Source: Pseudoramibacter porci (lineage in GTDB: Bacteria > Bacillota > Clostridia > Eubacteriales > Eubacteriaceae). Taken from it: DNA of 64,000 nucleotides. The notes beneath the pieces are model-generated. The model made no database searches, had not been told where the DNA came from, and saw only the letters and a program-made list of their open reading frames with translations. The stretch covers positions 62,001 through 126,000 of the forward strand of contig NZ_VUMO01000004.1 of assembly GCF_009696145.1 (NCBI RefSeq). The letters run 5' to 3'. This document shows, in pieces, positions 34,568 through 43,547 of this stretch (within the stretch, counting starts at the first letter, position 1; each line of letters opens with the position of its first letter). Made by a program: the position numbers and the translations under genes.

Positions 34568-35432
34568 GGCCGCCTCCATCTGCCGGTTTTAAGTGCTTGA
34601 GGGAGATATCGAGAATCGGCGACGAGTGAGTGAGGGCGCCGCTGGAGATAAAGTCGACCGCTAAATCCTTGAATTGGTCGATTTTTTCAGCCGTGACGTT
34701 CCCGGAGATTTCAACTTCAGCGCGATGATCGATGATTTCAATCGCCTGTGCCATGGTGTCGTGGTCCATATTGTCGAGCATGATGATATCGGCGCCAGCC
34801 TCGACCGCTTCTTTAACCATATCGAGATTTTCGACTTCGACTTCAATTTTACGCACGAAAGACGCGTACTCGCGCGCCATTGCAATGGCATCAGCAACAG
34901 AGCCCGCGGCATCGATATGATTGTCCTTGAGCATGACGCAGTCGGACAGGCTGGTGCGGTGATTTTGCCCGCCGCCGGTACGCACAGCATATTTTTCAAA
35001 AATACGGTTGTTTGGCGTCGTCTTGCGGGTGTCGAGCAGCGTGATCGAGGTGCCTTCGAGAAGGGAAGCCATGCGGTGTGCGTTTGTGGCGATGCCGCTC
35101 ATGCGCTGCAGATAATTGAGGGCGACCCGTTCGCCGGAGAGCAGTACGCGGATGTCGCCGTAAACAATGCCGAGAAGGTCACCGTTTTTCACAAAATCGC
35201 CGTCCTGCGCTTTGAAATCGATGGTCGTTTTCGGATCGAGCAGGGTAAAAACGCGTTCAAAGATCTGTAGGCCGCAGATAATGCCGTCTTCTTTCGAGAT
35301 GAGCTGAACGCTGCCCTGGATGGCGTCGGGCATGACGGCGTTGGTGGAGATATCCTCCTCTGGGATGTCTTCCTCTAAAGCCGATAACAGCAAAGGGTCG
35401 ATATTGAGTTTTAAAGTAATGGGATTAAACAT
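34557..35432 (-). CDS. nadC: Nicotinate-nucleotide pyrophosphorylase (quinolinate phosphoribosyltransferase)
   Basis: Converts quinolinate and PRPP to nicotinate mononucleotide, 291 residues. Diagnostic segments are SGERVALNYLQRMSGIATNAH, LDTRKTTPNNRIFEKYAVRTGGGQNHR, DCVMLKDNHID and VEVENLDMVKEAVEAGADIIMLDNM, then SGNV and ISSGALTHSSP. AAGGAGT precedes the ATG. It lies 14 bases after nadB and overlaps niaR. Confidence 0.97.
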   Translation of the reverse strand: MFNPITLKLNIDPLLLSALEEDIPEEDISTNAVMPDAIQGSVQLISKEDGIICGLQIFERVFTLLDPKTTIDFKAQDGDFVKNGDLLGIVYGDIRVLLSGERVALNYLQRMSGIATNAHRMASLLEGTSITLLDTRKTTPNNRIFEKYAVRTGGGQNHRTSLSDCVMLKDNHIDAAGSVADAIAMAREYASFVRKIEVEVENLDMVKEAVEAGADIIMLDNMDHDTMAQAIEIIDHRAEVEISGNVTAEKIDQFKDLAVDFISSGALTHSSPILDISLKHLKPADGGGHER

Positions 35433-35446
35433 GATGGGTATACTCC

Positions 35447-36793
35447 TTATTGATGATTAAATGCGAAGGTTTCGTGGGCATCGCGGTCGCCGCGTTCGTC
35501 ACGCTGTGCCTGAATCGCGTTTTTGACAAGTTGATGATAATTTTTTTCGATTTGTTTAACATTGGTGTAGCGGTCCAGAGGGACGGCCTGAATCAGGGCG
35601 TCAAGTGTTTCGTCATCTGGAAGAACCGGGCCATTTCTCTCGATATCTCGAGCGGCGCGTTTGGCAAAGACCAGGGATTCGAGCAGAGAATTGCTCGCCA
35701 GCCGGTTTTTGCCGTGGACGCCATTGCAGGCGGTTTCGCCGACGGCGTAGAGATTGGCCATTGAAGTCTTGCTCTCGTAATTGACGGCGATACCTCCCAT
35801 AAAATAATGCTGCGCCGGCACGATTGGAATGCATTCTGTTTCAGGATTGTAGCCTTTTTCTTCACAGTGTTTGAGTATGTTTGGGAAATGACTTTCCAAT
35901 TCTTTTTTGGGGATCGTCTGGAGGTCTTCCCAAATGTGTTGGGTGTGATCTTCCTCCATTTTTTTGTAAATGGCCTTGGAAAGGACGTCTCTTGGCAGCA
36001 GTTCATAGACAAAGCGCTGCATGTCCTTGCCGTAAAGTTTTGCGCCTTCGCCGCGAACTGATTCTGAAATGAGGAAAGATCGTTTGGTCGTGTCCGGATC
36101 GTAAAATGTCGTCGGATGAATCTGAATGTAGTCAATATTTTTCAAATTAATGTGGTGGCGCAGCGCAATAGCTAGGCTGTCGCCGGTCAGGTGACGGTAA
36201 TTTGTTGAATGTTGAAACAAACCGCCAACACCGCCAGTGGCCAGAATGGTCGTTTTGGCCTGAATGATATCGATATGGCCATCCGCCTTCTGGACAACAC
36301 CGCCGTAACAGATATTGTTCGTTTCGATAATATCGATCAACGTCGTGTATTCGTGAAACGTGATGTTTGGCTTAGCTTTTGCAGCCGCCAGCAGATGACG
36401 TGTGATTTCTTTACCAGTGATATCTTCATGAAAGAGAATGCGGTGATGAGAGTGGGCGCCTTCCCGCGTAAAGAGAAATTGTCCGTTTTCGTCTCGCGCA
36501 AAGTCGACGCCAATATCAATCAAATCGCGAATGACATCTTGGGAGGAGCGGATCATGATCTCGACGGATTTTTTATCATTTTCGTAATGCCCGGCTTTCA
36601 GGGTATCTTCGAAATAACTGTCGTAATCGTCGTCGTCTCTCAGCATGCAAATGCCGCCCTGAGCGAGAAAAGAATCATTGCTCTCCAGATCGGATTTGGA
36701 AATAACGGTGATCTGTTGATCGTCAGGCAGGTTCAGTGCGGCATAAAGCCCTGAGCATCCGCTGCCCACAATGAGAATGTCTGTTTTTTTCAT
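35447..36793 (-). CDS. nadB: L-aspartate oxidase
   Basis: FAD enzyme that oxidises aspartate to iminoaspartate, the first step of quinolinate synthesis; anaerobes use fumarate as acceptor. The 448-residue protein begins with DILIVGSGCSGLYAALNL (FAD fold), then SFLAQGGICML, GAHSHHRILFHEDITGKE, ATGGVGGLFQHSTN, and SESVRGEGAKLYG, with NRLASNSLLESLVFAKRAARD near the end. It is somewhat shorter than the E. coli enzyme, with a reduced C-terminal domain. First gene of the minus-strand operon with its own promoter. Confidence 0.96.
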   Translation of the reverse strand: MKKTDILIVGSGCSGLYAALNLPDDQQITVISKSDLESNDSFLAQGGICMLRDDDDYDSYFEDTLKAGHYENDKKSVEIMIRSSQDVIRDLIDIGVDFARDENGQFLFTREGAHSHHRILFHEDITGKEITRHLLAAAKAKPNITFHEYTTLIDIIETNNICYGGVVQKADGHIDIIQAKTTILATGGVGGLFQHSTNYRHLTGDSLAIALRHHINLKNIDYIQIHPTTFYDPDTTKRSFLISESVRGEGAKLYGKDMQRFVYELLPRDVLSKAIYKKMEEDHTQHIWEDLQTIPKKELESHFPNILKHCEEKGYNPETECIPIVPAQHYFMGGIAVNYESKTSMANLYAVGETACNGVHGKNRLASNSLLESLVFAKRAARDIERNGPVLPDDETLDALIQAVPLDRYTNVKQIEKNYHQLVKNAIQAQRDERGDRDAHETFAFNHQ

Positions 36794-36843
36794 TTTGTTT
36801 AGTTGATTTCCTTGATTTTTTTGAAAATTTCAAATTGTTAAAA

Positions 36844-36872
36844 ATTATAACACAGCTTCTCGAAGCTGACAA
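36844..36872 (-). promoter_or_regulatory. Promoter of the nadB-nadC-niaR operon
   Basis: On the minus strand: TTGTCA (36867-36872), 17-base spacer, TATAAT (36844-36849). A short inverted repeat CAGCTTC/GAAGCTG at 36853-36868 fills the spacer. Confidence 0.8.
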
Positions 36873-36884
36873 GACAGCTGTCGA
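36867..36884. promoter_or_regulatory. Candidate NiaR operator, box 1 (over nadB -35)
   Basis: The 18-base box TGACAAGACAGCTGTCGA covers the -35 of the nadB promoter; it matches box 2 at 13 of 18 positions (shared core ACAAGACA..TG.C). Assignment to NiaR is inference from position. Confidence 0.6.
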
Positions 36885-36893
36885 ATAAAAATT

Positions 36894-36911
36894 AACAAGA
36901 CAATTGACAAT
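36894..36911. promoter_or_regulatory. Candidate NiaR operator, box 2 (over nadA -35)
   Basis: TAACAAGACAATTGACAA lies 27 bases from box 1 in the same orientation and covers the nadA -35 TTGACA. Confidence 0.6.
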
Positions 36912-36933
36912 GAAAAGAGACTGTGGGTATAAT
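36904..36933 (+). promoter_or_regulatory. Promoter of nadA
   Basis: Consensus -35 TTGACA (36904-36909), 18-base spacer, TATAAT (36928-36933). Confidence 0.85.
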
Positions 36934-36980
36934 AAGACATTCAATTCAAGCGACATGAAACATTAAAGGGGGAGCTTATT

Positions 36981-37898
36981 TTGAACATTCAAGAACTTCA
37001 AGAAAAGATCGTTCAGCTTAAAAAAGAAAAGGATGTGTGCATTCTGGCACACGCTTATCAGAGTCAAGATATTTGGGAGGTCGCCGATTATGTGGGCGAT
37101 TCTTACGGTTTGGCCCTTCAGGCGGCGAAGGATGCACACCAAAACATCGTGATGTGTGGGGTTCGCTTTATGGCTGAAACCTGTAAGGTCTTGTCACCGG
37201 AAAAAAATGTGGTGTTAGCCAATTCTCTGGCAGCTTGCCCGATGGCGGCACAGATGAATCGAGAAGATTTAATTAAATTAAAACAGCAATATCCGGATTA
37301 TAAAGTGGTCGCCTATATCAATACGACGGCCGATTTTAAGCGGGAAGTGGATATGATTGTCACGTCTTCTTCCGCGGTAAAGATCATCAAAAAAATGGAT
37401 GCGGACAAGATTTTATTCGTGCCGGATTGTCACTTGGGCACTTGGGTGGCGAAACAGGTGCCGGAAAAAACCTTTAAATTTTTTAACGGCGGATGCCCGA
37501 CCCATTGCAGAATGACGGCAGAAGATGTCAAGCGGGCGAGAACGGAACATCCAGATGCTGAAATTCTGGTTCACCCGGAATGTCTGTCCGAAGTTTCGGA
37601 ACAGGCGGATTACGTCGGCAGCACGACGGGCATCATGAAGTACGCGGCGGACAGCAGCAGCAGAGAATTTGTCATTGGGACGGAAAATAGTATCGTGCAG
37701 CACCTGCAGTTTGCCCACCCAGAAAAACGTTTCTATCCGCTTTCTAAAATGTGTGTGTGCATGAACATGAAAGCGACAACGTTGATGGATGTCTATCACA
37801 GCGTCAACGGTGACGGCGGTGAACAGATTGAACTGCCTGAACAGACCATTGAGGAATCCCGGGCGGCGATCGACCGTATGGTGGCATTTGGTCAATAA
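36981..37898 (+). CDS. nadA: Quinolinate synthase
   Basis: 4Fe-4S enzyme that condenses iminoaspartate with dihydroxyacetone phosphate to quinolinate, 305 residues. Seen: LAHAYQSQDIWEVADYVGDSYGLA, GVRFMAETCKVL (first cluster Cys), VYINTTA-type YINTTADFK, FVPDCHLGTWVAKQ, HPEC and KMCVCMNMKATTL (further Cys). The start is TTG 36981 with AAAGGGGGAG 6 bases before it; no ATG fits. It is divergent from nadBC-niaR rather than in the same operon. Confidence 0.97.
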   Translation: MNIQELQEKIVQLKKEKDVCILAHAYQSQDIWEVADYVGDSYGLALQAAKDAHQNIVMCGVRFMAETCKVLSPEKNVVLANSLAACPMAAQMNREDLIKLKQQYPDYKVVAYINTTADFKREVDMIVTSSSAVKIIKKMDADKILFVPDCHLGTWVAKQVPEKTFKFFNGGCPTHCRMTAEDVKRARTEHPDAEILVHPECLSEVSEQADYVGSTTGIMKYAADSSSREFVIGTENSIVQHLQFAHPEKRFYPLSKMCVCMNMKATTLMDVYHSVNGDGGEQIELPEQTIEESRAAIDRMVAFGQ

Positions 37899-37949
37899 AA
37901 CTTGATTTCTGTGTTATAATGTTTCTGATTCTTTTATTTTGGAGGCGTT

Positions 37950-38834
37950 ATGCATATATTAAAAATCATTTCAGGCCCGCTCATCGGTGCGCTGATTGGT
38001 TATTTTACAAATTACATTGCGGTTAAAATGCTGTTTTTCCCTAAAAAAGAAGTGCGGATTTTCGGTAAACGCCTGCCGTTTACGCCGGGAGCCATCCCGA
38101 AGGGGAGAAAACGCCTGGCTAAAAAGGCGGGTAGTGTCATTGCGAACCAATTGATTACGAAAGAAGCCATTGTCAGCCGAATGACGGAGCCGGAATTTGA
38201 AAATGCGATGGTCAATCGAATAGCATCTCTGTTTACACAATCGATTGAGAAAATGGTTGCCAATGCAGGATATTCAGAAGCGAAAACGGCGCAGATGAAA
38301 GAAAAAATGACTGTGTCGATGACCGCATCGATTGCCGATTCAATTAAGGATATTGATTTCGAACAGCTGGTCCGCGATAAGGGGATTGTTATGATCAAGC
38401 AGAAGCTGGCCGGTAGTTTGATCGGCGCCTTTGTGACGGACGGTATGCTGAATAATTTCGTCGAACCCATCGCCGCTTCTTTAAGGGACTATGTTGAAAC
38501 AGATGGGCGCGATCTGGTGCAGGAACAGGTGGCCATCAAGGTTGAGCATTTGTTCAGCCATTCACCGGAGTCGCTTCTCAAGCGCGTCGACATTGAGCAC
38601 GAACAGATTCAGCGCGTCATAAAAAACAAATATCGGACTTTGGCTGAAGAAGGGGTCGAACGGATTCTCAATAGAATCAACGTTTCAGATATCGTGGCTG
38701 ACGCGATCGATGCCATGAGTATCGATGAGCTCGAAGAAATGGTCTTGTCTGTTATGAAAAAAGAATTTGATATGATCATCAATTTAGGGGCCTTCATTGG
38801 TTTTGTACTGGGACTGTTAAATTTAGTCATATAG
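37950..38834 (+). CDS. DUF445 family membrane protein
   Basis: A 294-residue protein of the DUF445 (YheB-like) family, found at the membrane and of unknown biochemical role. An N-terminal helix (IISGPLIGALIGYFTNYIAVKMLFFPKKE) with the conserved GALIGYxTNxxAVKMLF signature, followed by PFTPGAIPKGR, then long helical region, and a C-terminal hydrophobic helix (LGAFIGFVLGLLNLVI), typical of this family. GGAGG precedes the ATG. A TATAAT at 37915-37920 may be the -10, without a good -35. A terminator follows. Confidence 0.92.
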   Translation: MHILKIISGPLIGALIGYFTNYIAVKMLFFPKKEVRIFGKRLPFTPGAIPKGRKRLAKKAGSVIANQLITKEAIVSRMTEPEFENAMVNRIASLFTQSIEKMVANAGYSEAKTAQMKEKMTVSMTASIADSIKDIDFEQLVRDKGIVMIKQKLAGSLIGAFVTDGMLNNFVEPIAASLRDYVETDGRDLVQEQVAIKVEHLFSHSPESLLKRVDIEHEQIQRVIKNKYRTLAEEGVERILNRINVSDIVADAIDAMSIDELEEMVLSVMKKEFDMIINLGAFIGFVLGLLNLVI

Positions 38835-38846
38835 AAATGATTCATA

Positions 38847-38872
38847 AGCATTGCGTGAGCAGTGCTTTTTTT
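38847..38872 (+). terminator. Terminator after the DUF445 gene
   Basis: Stem AGCATTGC (38847-38854), loop GTGA, GCAGTGCT (38859-38866, one G-U pair), then seven T. Confidence 0.85.
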
Positions 38873-38915
38873 AATGGCTCAGCTGGGAACTATTTTGTCC
38901 AAACGGGCCAAATGC

Positions 38916-38943
38916 TTGAAAGCTTAATAGAATATGCTATAAT
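38916..38943 (+). promoter_or_regulatory. Promoter of dnaE-pfkA-pyk
   Basis: TTGAAA (38916-38921), 16-base spacer, TATAAT (38938-38943) with a TG at the extended -10 position. Confidence 0.8.
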
Positions 38944-38995
38944 AAAAAAATATATTTGATTTGGAAAAAGAGGCACAAAATTTAGGAGATGCGTA

Positions 38996-41900
38996 ATGAA
39001 GTCCCCATTCGTACATTTACATCTGCACACTGAATACAGTCTGCTCGACGGATTCGGCCGGGTCAATGACTACGTTCAATCTGCAAAAAAAATGGGGATG
39101 GATGCGATTGCACTGACCGATCACGGTGTTTTATTTGGTGCCATTGAATTTTACAAAGCCTGTCAGTCCGCTGGCATTAAGCCGATTATTGGATGTGAGG
39201 TTTACATTGCGCCACGGGGACTTGCACAGAAATCAGGGCGGATCGACAGCCAGGCCAGTCATCTTATTTTACTAGCGGAATCCAACACGGGTTATCGCAA
39301 TTTATCAAAGATTGTTTCCAAGGGTTACATCGACGGGTTTTATTACAAACCCCGCGTAGATCATCAAGTCCTCAAGCAGTATCACGAGGGCATTATCTGT
39401 CTGTCCGCCTGCATTTCTGGAGAAATTCCAAAGGCCATTTTGGGTGGACAGGAAGACAAAGCGCTGGCTTTGGTCCGGGAATATCAGTCCATTTTCGGGG
39501 AGGATCATTTTTATTTAGAGGTGCAGGATCACGGCCTCATCGAGGAGGCGAAGGTCAGAGACGCGCTCTACCGATTTTCCAAACAATACAACGTGCCGCT
39601 CGCGGCGACCAATGACTGTCATTACGTCAACCAATCGGATTATAAGGCTCACGATGTGCTGCTCTGCATTGGAACGGGTGCGACGGTTGATGAAGAAAAC
39701 CGGATGCGCTATCCCAACGACCAGTTTTATTTTAAATCGCCGGATGAGATGGCTGCGTTATTTCCAGATCACCCTGAAGCCCTTGAAAACACAGTCAAAA
39801 TTGCTGAACGCTGTGACGTAACCTTTGATATGGAAAACGCGCATCTTCCGCAATTTGAACTTCCGGAAGGATTTGAGAGCGCCGGTGCCTACCTCAGGCA
39901 TTTGTGTGAAACGGGATTGGCCAAGCGCTACGATCCTGTGACACCTGAGATTCAGGAACGTATGGCGTACGAGCTTGCGACGATCCACGAGATGGGATTC
40001 GATAATTATTTTTTGGTGGTGTGGGATTTTATTCACTACGCAAAAACCCACGGCATTCCGGTGGGGCCAGGCCGCGGGTCGGCTGCAGGGTCGCTGGTGG
40101 CTTACGCCCTCGATATTACGACCCTCGATCCCCTCAAGTACAATTTGATTTTTGAACGCTTCTTGAATCCGGAACGGGTGACCATGCCGGATATTGACTG
40201 CGATTTCTGTTACGAAAGACGGCAGGAGGTCATCGACTACGTCATTCGTAAATACGGCAAAGACCGCGTCGCGCAGATCATTACCTTTGGTACGATGGCG
40301 GCTCGAGGAGCGGTCCGCGACGTAGGCCGAGTTCTCGGCATGCCTTATTCAGATGTCGATAAAGTCGCAAAGGAAATTCCCATGCGGCCGGGACAGAATG
40401 TGACCATTGAGGAGGCTTTAAAGGAAAATCCAGACCTTCGAAAAATGGCGGACGAAGACGTCAACGTCCGCGAACTGCTCCAGATGTCTGAGCAAATTGA
40501 AGGGCTGGCGCGCCACGCCTCGACCCACGCGGCAGGTGTTGTCATCGCAGATGCGCCGTTAACTGAATACGTACCGCTGTACCGCAACGGCGACGCGATC
40601 ACGACGCAGTACACGATGAACCTGTTGGAAGATTTGGGACTCATCAAAATGGATTTTCTGGGGCTGCGCACTTTGACCGTCATTCACGACGCCCTGAACA
40701 ACATTAAACAAACGCGCGGGCTCGACATCGATATCAATCAAATCGACATGGAGGATCCGAAGGTTTATCAGTTGATTGCGTCAGGGGACGATCTGGGCAT
40801 CTTCCAGCTCGAAAGCCGCGGCATGATGTCTTTCATGCGTGAGTTAAACCCACAGCATTTCGAAGATATCGTCGCAGGTATCTCATTGTATCGTCCGGGG
40901 CCCATGGATCAGATTCCGAGGTACATTGCCAACAAAAAGGATCCGGCACACATTACCTATTTAACGCCGGAGTTAAAACCGATTTTGGACGTGACTTACG
41001 GCTGTATGGTTTATCAAGAGCAGGTCATGCAGATCTTTCGCGATTTGGCTGGCTTTTCGATGGGACGAAGCGATTTGGTACGTCGCGCGATGTCTAAAAA
41101 GAAAAGCGATGTCATGGACGCTGAAGGCGAAGTGTTCATCCATGGAGAAAAAGACGCGGATGGCAACGTGACCGTGCCAGGTGCGGTGGCGAAAGGGATT
41201 CCAGAAAATGTTGCCCGGCAGATTTACGAGGAAATGAAGGATTTCGCAAAATACGCCTTCAATAAATCCCATGCGGCGGCCTATGCCGTCGTTGCATATC
41301 AGACGGCGTGGTTGAAATGCTATTATCCAGCGGAATTTATGGCGGCATTGATGTCGTCGGTCATGGATAATGAAAAGAAGATTGCGCAGTATATTGACAA
41401 TTGTAAAAAGCATCGTATAATCATCAAGGCCCCCGACGTCAATGAGAGTCAGTACAAGTTTTCTGTTGGTTTTGACGACCAGAAAAAGGCCTATATTCGT
41501 ATTGGATTTGGGGCAATCAAAGGTTTGGGACAGCATCCGGCTGATGAAATTGTAAAGGCGAGAGAAAAAATCGGCGCCTTCAAGACGATGACGGACTTTT
41601 TTGAACGGGTGGATCTCCGCCTGGTAACAAAAAAAGTGGTGCTTAATTTGATTTTGGCTGGCGGATTTGATTTTCTAGGGTATGAGCGCTCGCAAATGGT
41701 CATGGGTTTTCCCAATATGATCAATCGGGTCGCCGATGAAAAAAGGACGCGTCTGTCAGGACAGGTGTCTCTTTTGGATATGGGCGAACTGGACGATTAC
41801 AAGGGGGACCGTTTCCCCAGCACGGAACCTTTTACCAAAGAAGAAAAGCTTGTTCACGAAAAAGAGGTGCTCGGTCTCTACGTATCCGGGCATCCGCTGG

Positions 41901-42553
41901 AGCATTACACCGGGGTGTTGGCCAGCGAGACCAATTTAAACGCGAGCATGATGGACAGCTATGAAGATTTAGTCGAAAGCGGTATAAAAGACGGCGGCAA
42001 GGTTTGCGTCGGCGGGATGGTCGACGGAGTCAAGATTCAGCTGACGAAAAATAACGATCAGATGGCGTTTCTTTCGCTGGAAGATCTATTTGGCCATATA
42101 GAAATTGTGGTTTTCCCGAGAACTTTCAATCAATTTAGATCACGGCTGCACGACGGTGAAGCGGTTTTGGTCCGCGGGAGAATCAATTACAACGAAGAAA
42201 TGAATGTCTCGATCATTGCCGATCAGATCGAAAAATTAGATCAGGTCCGCAGGGGTCAGCAACCTAAAAATGACCTAAATTTTACAATTCATGAGGAAAA
42301 GACAAGGTATAATAAAAAAAGTGCACCACGTGGAAAATTGGTGCTGGCTTTTCACGATTACAGCGAAAAAGGAAAATTAAACCGAATTAAACCGTTGCTT
42401 AAAGCATCTCCAGGTGATACGCCGGTTTTGATTCAATTTGAAAGGGAACAGAAGAAATTCGGCGCCTCTCGATCTTTGTGGGTCACTGCGGATTCGGATT
42501 TAATAAAACAATTGAAAGGAATCCTCGGCGAGGATAAGGTGAGTATAAGATGA
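38996..42553 (+). CDS. dnaE: DNA polymerase III alpha subunit, DnaE type
   Basis: Replicative C-family polymerase, 1185 residues. The PHP domain opens with FVHLHLHTEYSLLDG and ALTDHGVLFGAIEFYKA. The polymerase core has GPGRGSAAGSLVAYALDIT and PDIDCDF with palm Asp401 and Asp403, then ARHASTHAAGVVI. The C-terminal part has helix-hairpin-helix, then an OB-fold (VCVGGMVDGVKIQLTK...MAFLSLEDLFG). Length is that of full DnaE, not PolC. AGGAG precedes ATG 38996. Its stop overlaps pfkA (ATGA). In Clostridia the dnaE-pfkA-pyk order is often kept. Confidence 0.97.
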   Translation: MKSPFVHLHLHTEYSLLDGFGRVNDYVQSAKKMGMDAIALTDHGVLFGAIEFYKACQSAGIKPIIGCEVYIAPRGLAQKSGRIDSQASHLILLAESNTGYRNLSKIVSKGYIDGFYYKPRVDHQVLKQYHEGIICLSACISGEIPKAILGGQEDKALALVREYQSIFGEDHFYLEVQDHGLIEEAKVRDALYRFSKQYNVPLAATNDCHYVNQSDYKAHDVLLCIGTGATVDEENRMRYPNDQFYFKSPDEMAALFPDHPEALENTVKIAERCDVTFDMENAHLPQFELPEGFESAGAYLRHLCETGLAKRYDPVTPEIQERMAYELATIHEMGFDNYFLVVWDFIHYAKTHGIPVGPGRGSAAGSLVAYALDITTLDPLKYNLIFERFLNPERVTMPDIDCDFCYERRQEVIDYVIRKYGKDRVAQIITFGTMAARGAVRDVGRVLGMPYSDVDKVAKEIPMRPGQNVTIEEALKENPDLRKMADEDVNVRELLQMSEQIEGLARHASTHAAGVVIADAPLTEYVPLYRNGDAITTQYTMNLLEDLGLIKMDFLGLRTLTVIHDALNNIKQTRGLDIDINQIDMEDPKVYQLIASGDDLGIFQLESRGMMSFMRELNPQHFEDIVAGISLYRPGPMDQIPRYIANKKDPAHITYLTPELKPILDVTYGCMVYQEQVMQIFRDLAGFSMGRSDLVRRAMSKKKSDVMDAEGEVFIHGEKDADGNVTVPGAVAKGIPENVARQIYEEMKDFAKYAFNKSHAAAYAVVAYQTAWLKCYYPAEFMAALMSSVMDNEKKIAQYIDNCKKHRIIIKAPDVNESQYKFSVGFDDQKKAYIRIGFGAIKGLGQHPADEIVKAREKIGAFKTMTDFFERVDLRLVTKKVVLNLILAGGFDFLGYERSQMVMGFPNMINRVADEKRTRLSGQVSLLDMGELDDYKGDRFPSTEPFTKEEKLVHEKEVLGLYVSGHPLEHYTGVLASETNLNASMMDSYEDLVESGIKDGGKVCVGGMVDGVKIQLTKNNDQMAFLSLEDLFGHIEIVVFPRTFNQFRSRLHDGEAVLVRGRINYNEEMNVSIIADQIEKLDQVRRGQQPKNDLNFTIHEEKTRYNKKSAPRGKLVLAFHDYSEKGKLNRIKPLLKASPGDTPVLIQFEREQKKFGASRSLWVTADSDLIKQLKGILGEDKVSIR

Positions 42554-43509
42554 AGCGAATTGGACTTTTAACAAGCGGCGGCGATGCGCCGGGAATGAAT
42601 GCAGCTATTCGCGCTGTTGTGCGGACAGCTGTTTATCATGGTTATGAAGTGTACGGTGTGAATCGGGGCTACGCAGGGCTTTTGGAACAGGATTTTTATC
42701 CGATGAACAGCCGTTCTGTTGCGAATATCATTGACCACGGCGGCACCATTTTGCAAACGTCGCGTTCCGACTTTTTTCCAACCAACGCAGGACTTCATCG
42801 CGCAGCGGAAATTCTCAAGGAATATGAAATTGACGTGCTGGTCGTGATTGGCGGCGACGGCAGTTTGACCGGCGCACTGAAACTTCAGGAGCTCGGCGTT
42901 AAAATTGTTGGGATTCCGGGCACCATTGACAATGATTTTGGCGCCAGTGATTACACCATTGGTTTTGACACGGCAGTTTCGACGGCGATTGAAGCGATCA
43001 GCAAAATCCGTGACACCACATTTTCTCACAATCGAATTAATGTGGTTCAGGTTATGGGAAGACGATGCGGTGATATCGCGATGTACGCCGGCCTGGCCTG
43101 CGGCGCTAAGGGAATGATCATCCCGGAAAAGGACGTGCCGCTTGAAACCATTTGCGGCCGATTGGTTGAAGGGCGCGATCGCGGAAAAATGCACAGCATT
43201 ATCATGCTGGCTGAAGGCTGCGGAGGTTATCGCGATTACTGCAAAAAGATTCAGGAACTGACGAAGGTCGAAACCAAGGGCACCAACCTGGGATATATCC
43301 AGCGCGGCGGCTCTCCGAGCCATTTCGACCGCAATTTGGCGAGCAACATGGGCTACATGGCAGTTGAAGAAATTGCAAAGGGACATACCGGGATTGTCAT
43401 TGTCGTTCGAAACGGCAAGTATGAAGCGGTTGATCTCGAAGAAGCGCTCAACACGCCGAAAGTCTTTGATGAAGAGATGTATGAAATGATTCAGATTTTG
43501 TCGATATAA
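42550..43509 (+). CDS. pfkA: 6-phosphofructokinase
   Basis: Commits fructose-6-phosphate to glycolysis with ATP; 319 residues, the usual length. Seen: IGLLTSGGDAPGMNAAIRAVV, the ATP-site GGDGSLTGALKLQE, catalytic GIPGTIDND and substrate-side VMGRRCGDIAMYAG. It overlaps dnaE by 4 bases, so is translationally coupled. The Gly of GGDG agrees with ATP rather than pyrophosphate use. Confidence 0.97.
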   Translation: MKRIGLLTSGGDAPGMNAAIRAVVRTAVYHGYEVYGVNRGYAGLLEQDFYPMNSRSVANIIDHGGTILQTSRSDFFPTNAGLHRAAEILKEYEIDVLVVIGGDGSLTGALKLQELGVKIVGIPGTIDNDFGASDYTIGFDTAVSTAIEAISKIRDTTFSHNRINVVQVMGRRCGDIAMYAGLACGAKGMIIPEKDVPLETICGRLVEGRDRGKMHSIIMLAEGCGGYRDYCKKIQELTKVETKGTNLGYIQRGGSPSHFDRNLASNMGYMAVEEIAKGHTGIVIVVRNGKYEAVDLEEALNTPKVFDEEMYEMIQILSI

Positions 43510-43547
43510 GTCGGCGTTAAATTAAAAAAAGGAGGCCAAAAGATAGC

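Noticed and set aside
34674-35270. 198-codon open frame on the plus strand opposite nadC
   Set aside because: nadC is intact and fully conserved on the other strand; the product is not protein-like.
37902-37920. Apparent promoter TTGATT...TATAAT before the DUF445 gene
   Set aside because: The spacer is only 7 bases; only the -10 could be real.
42568-43386. 272-codon open frame on the minus strand within pfkA
   Set aside because: Shadow of pfkA codon bias; its product has no domain features and no promoter.
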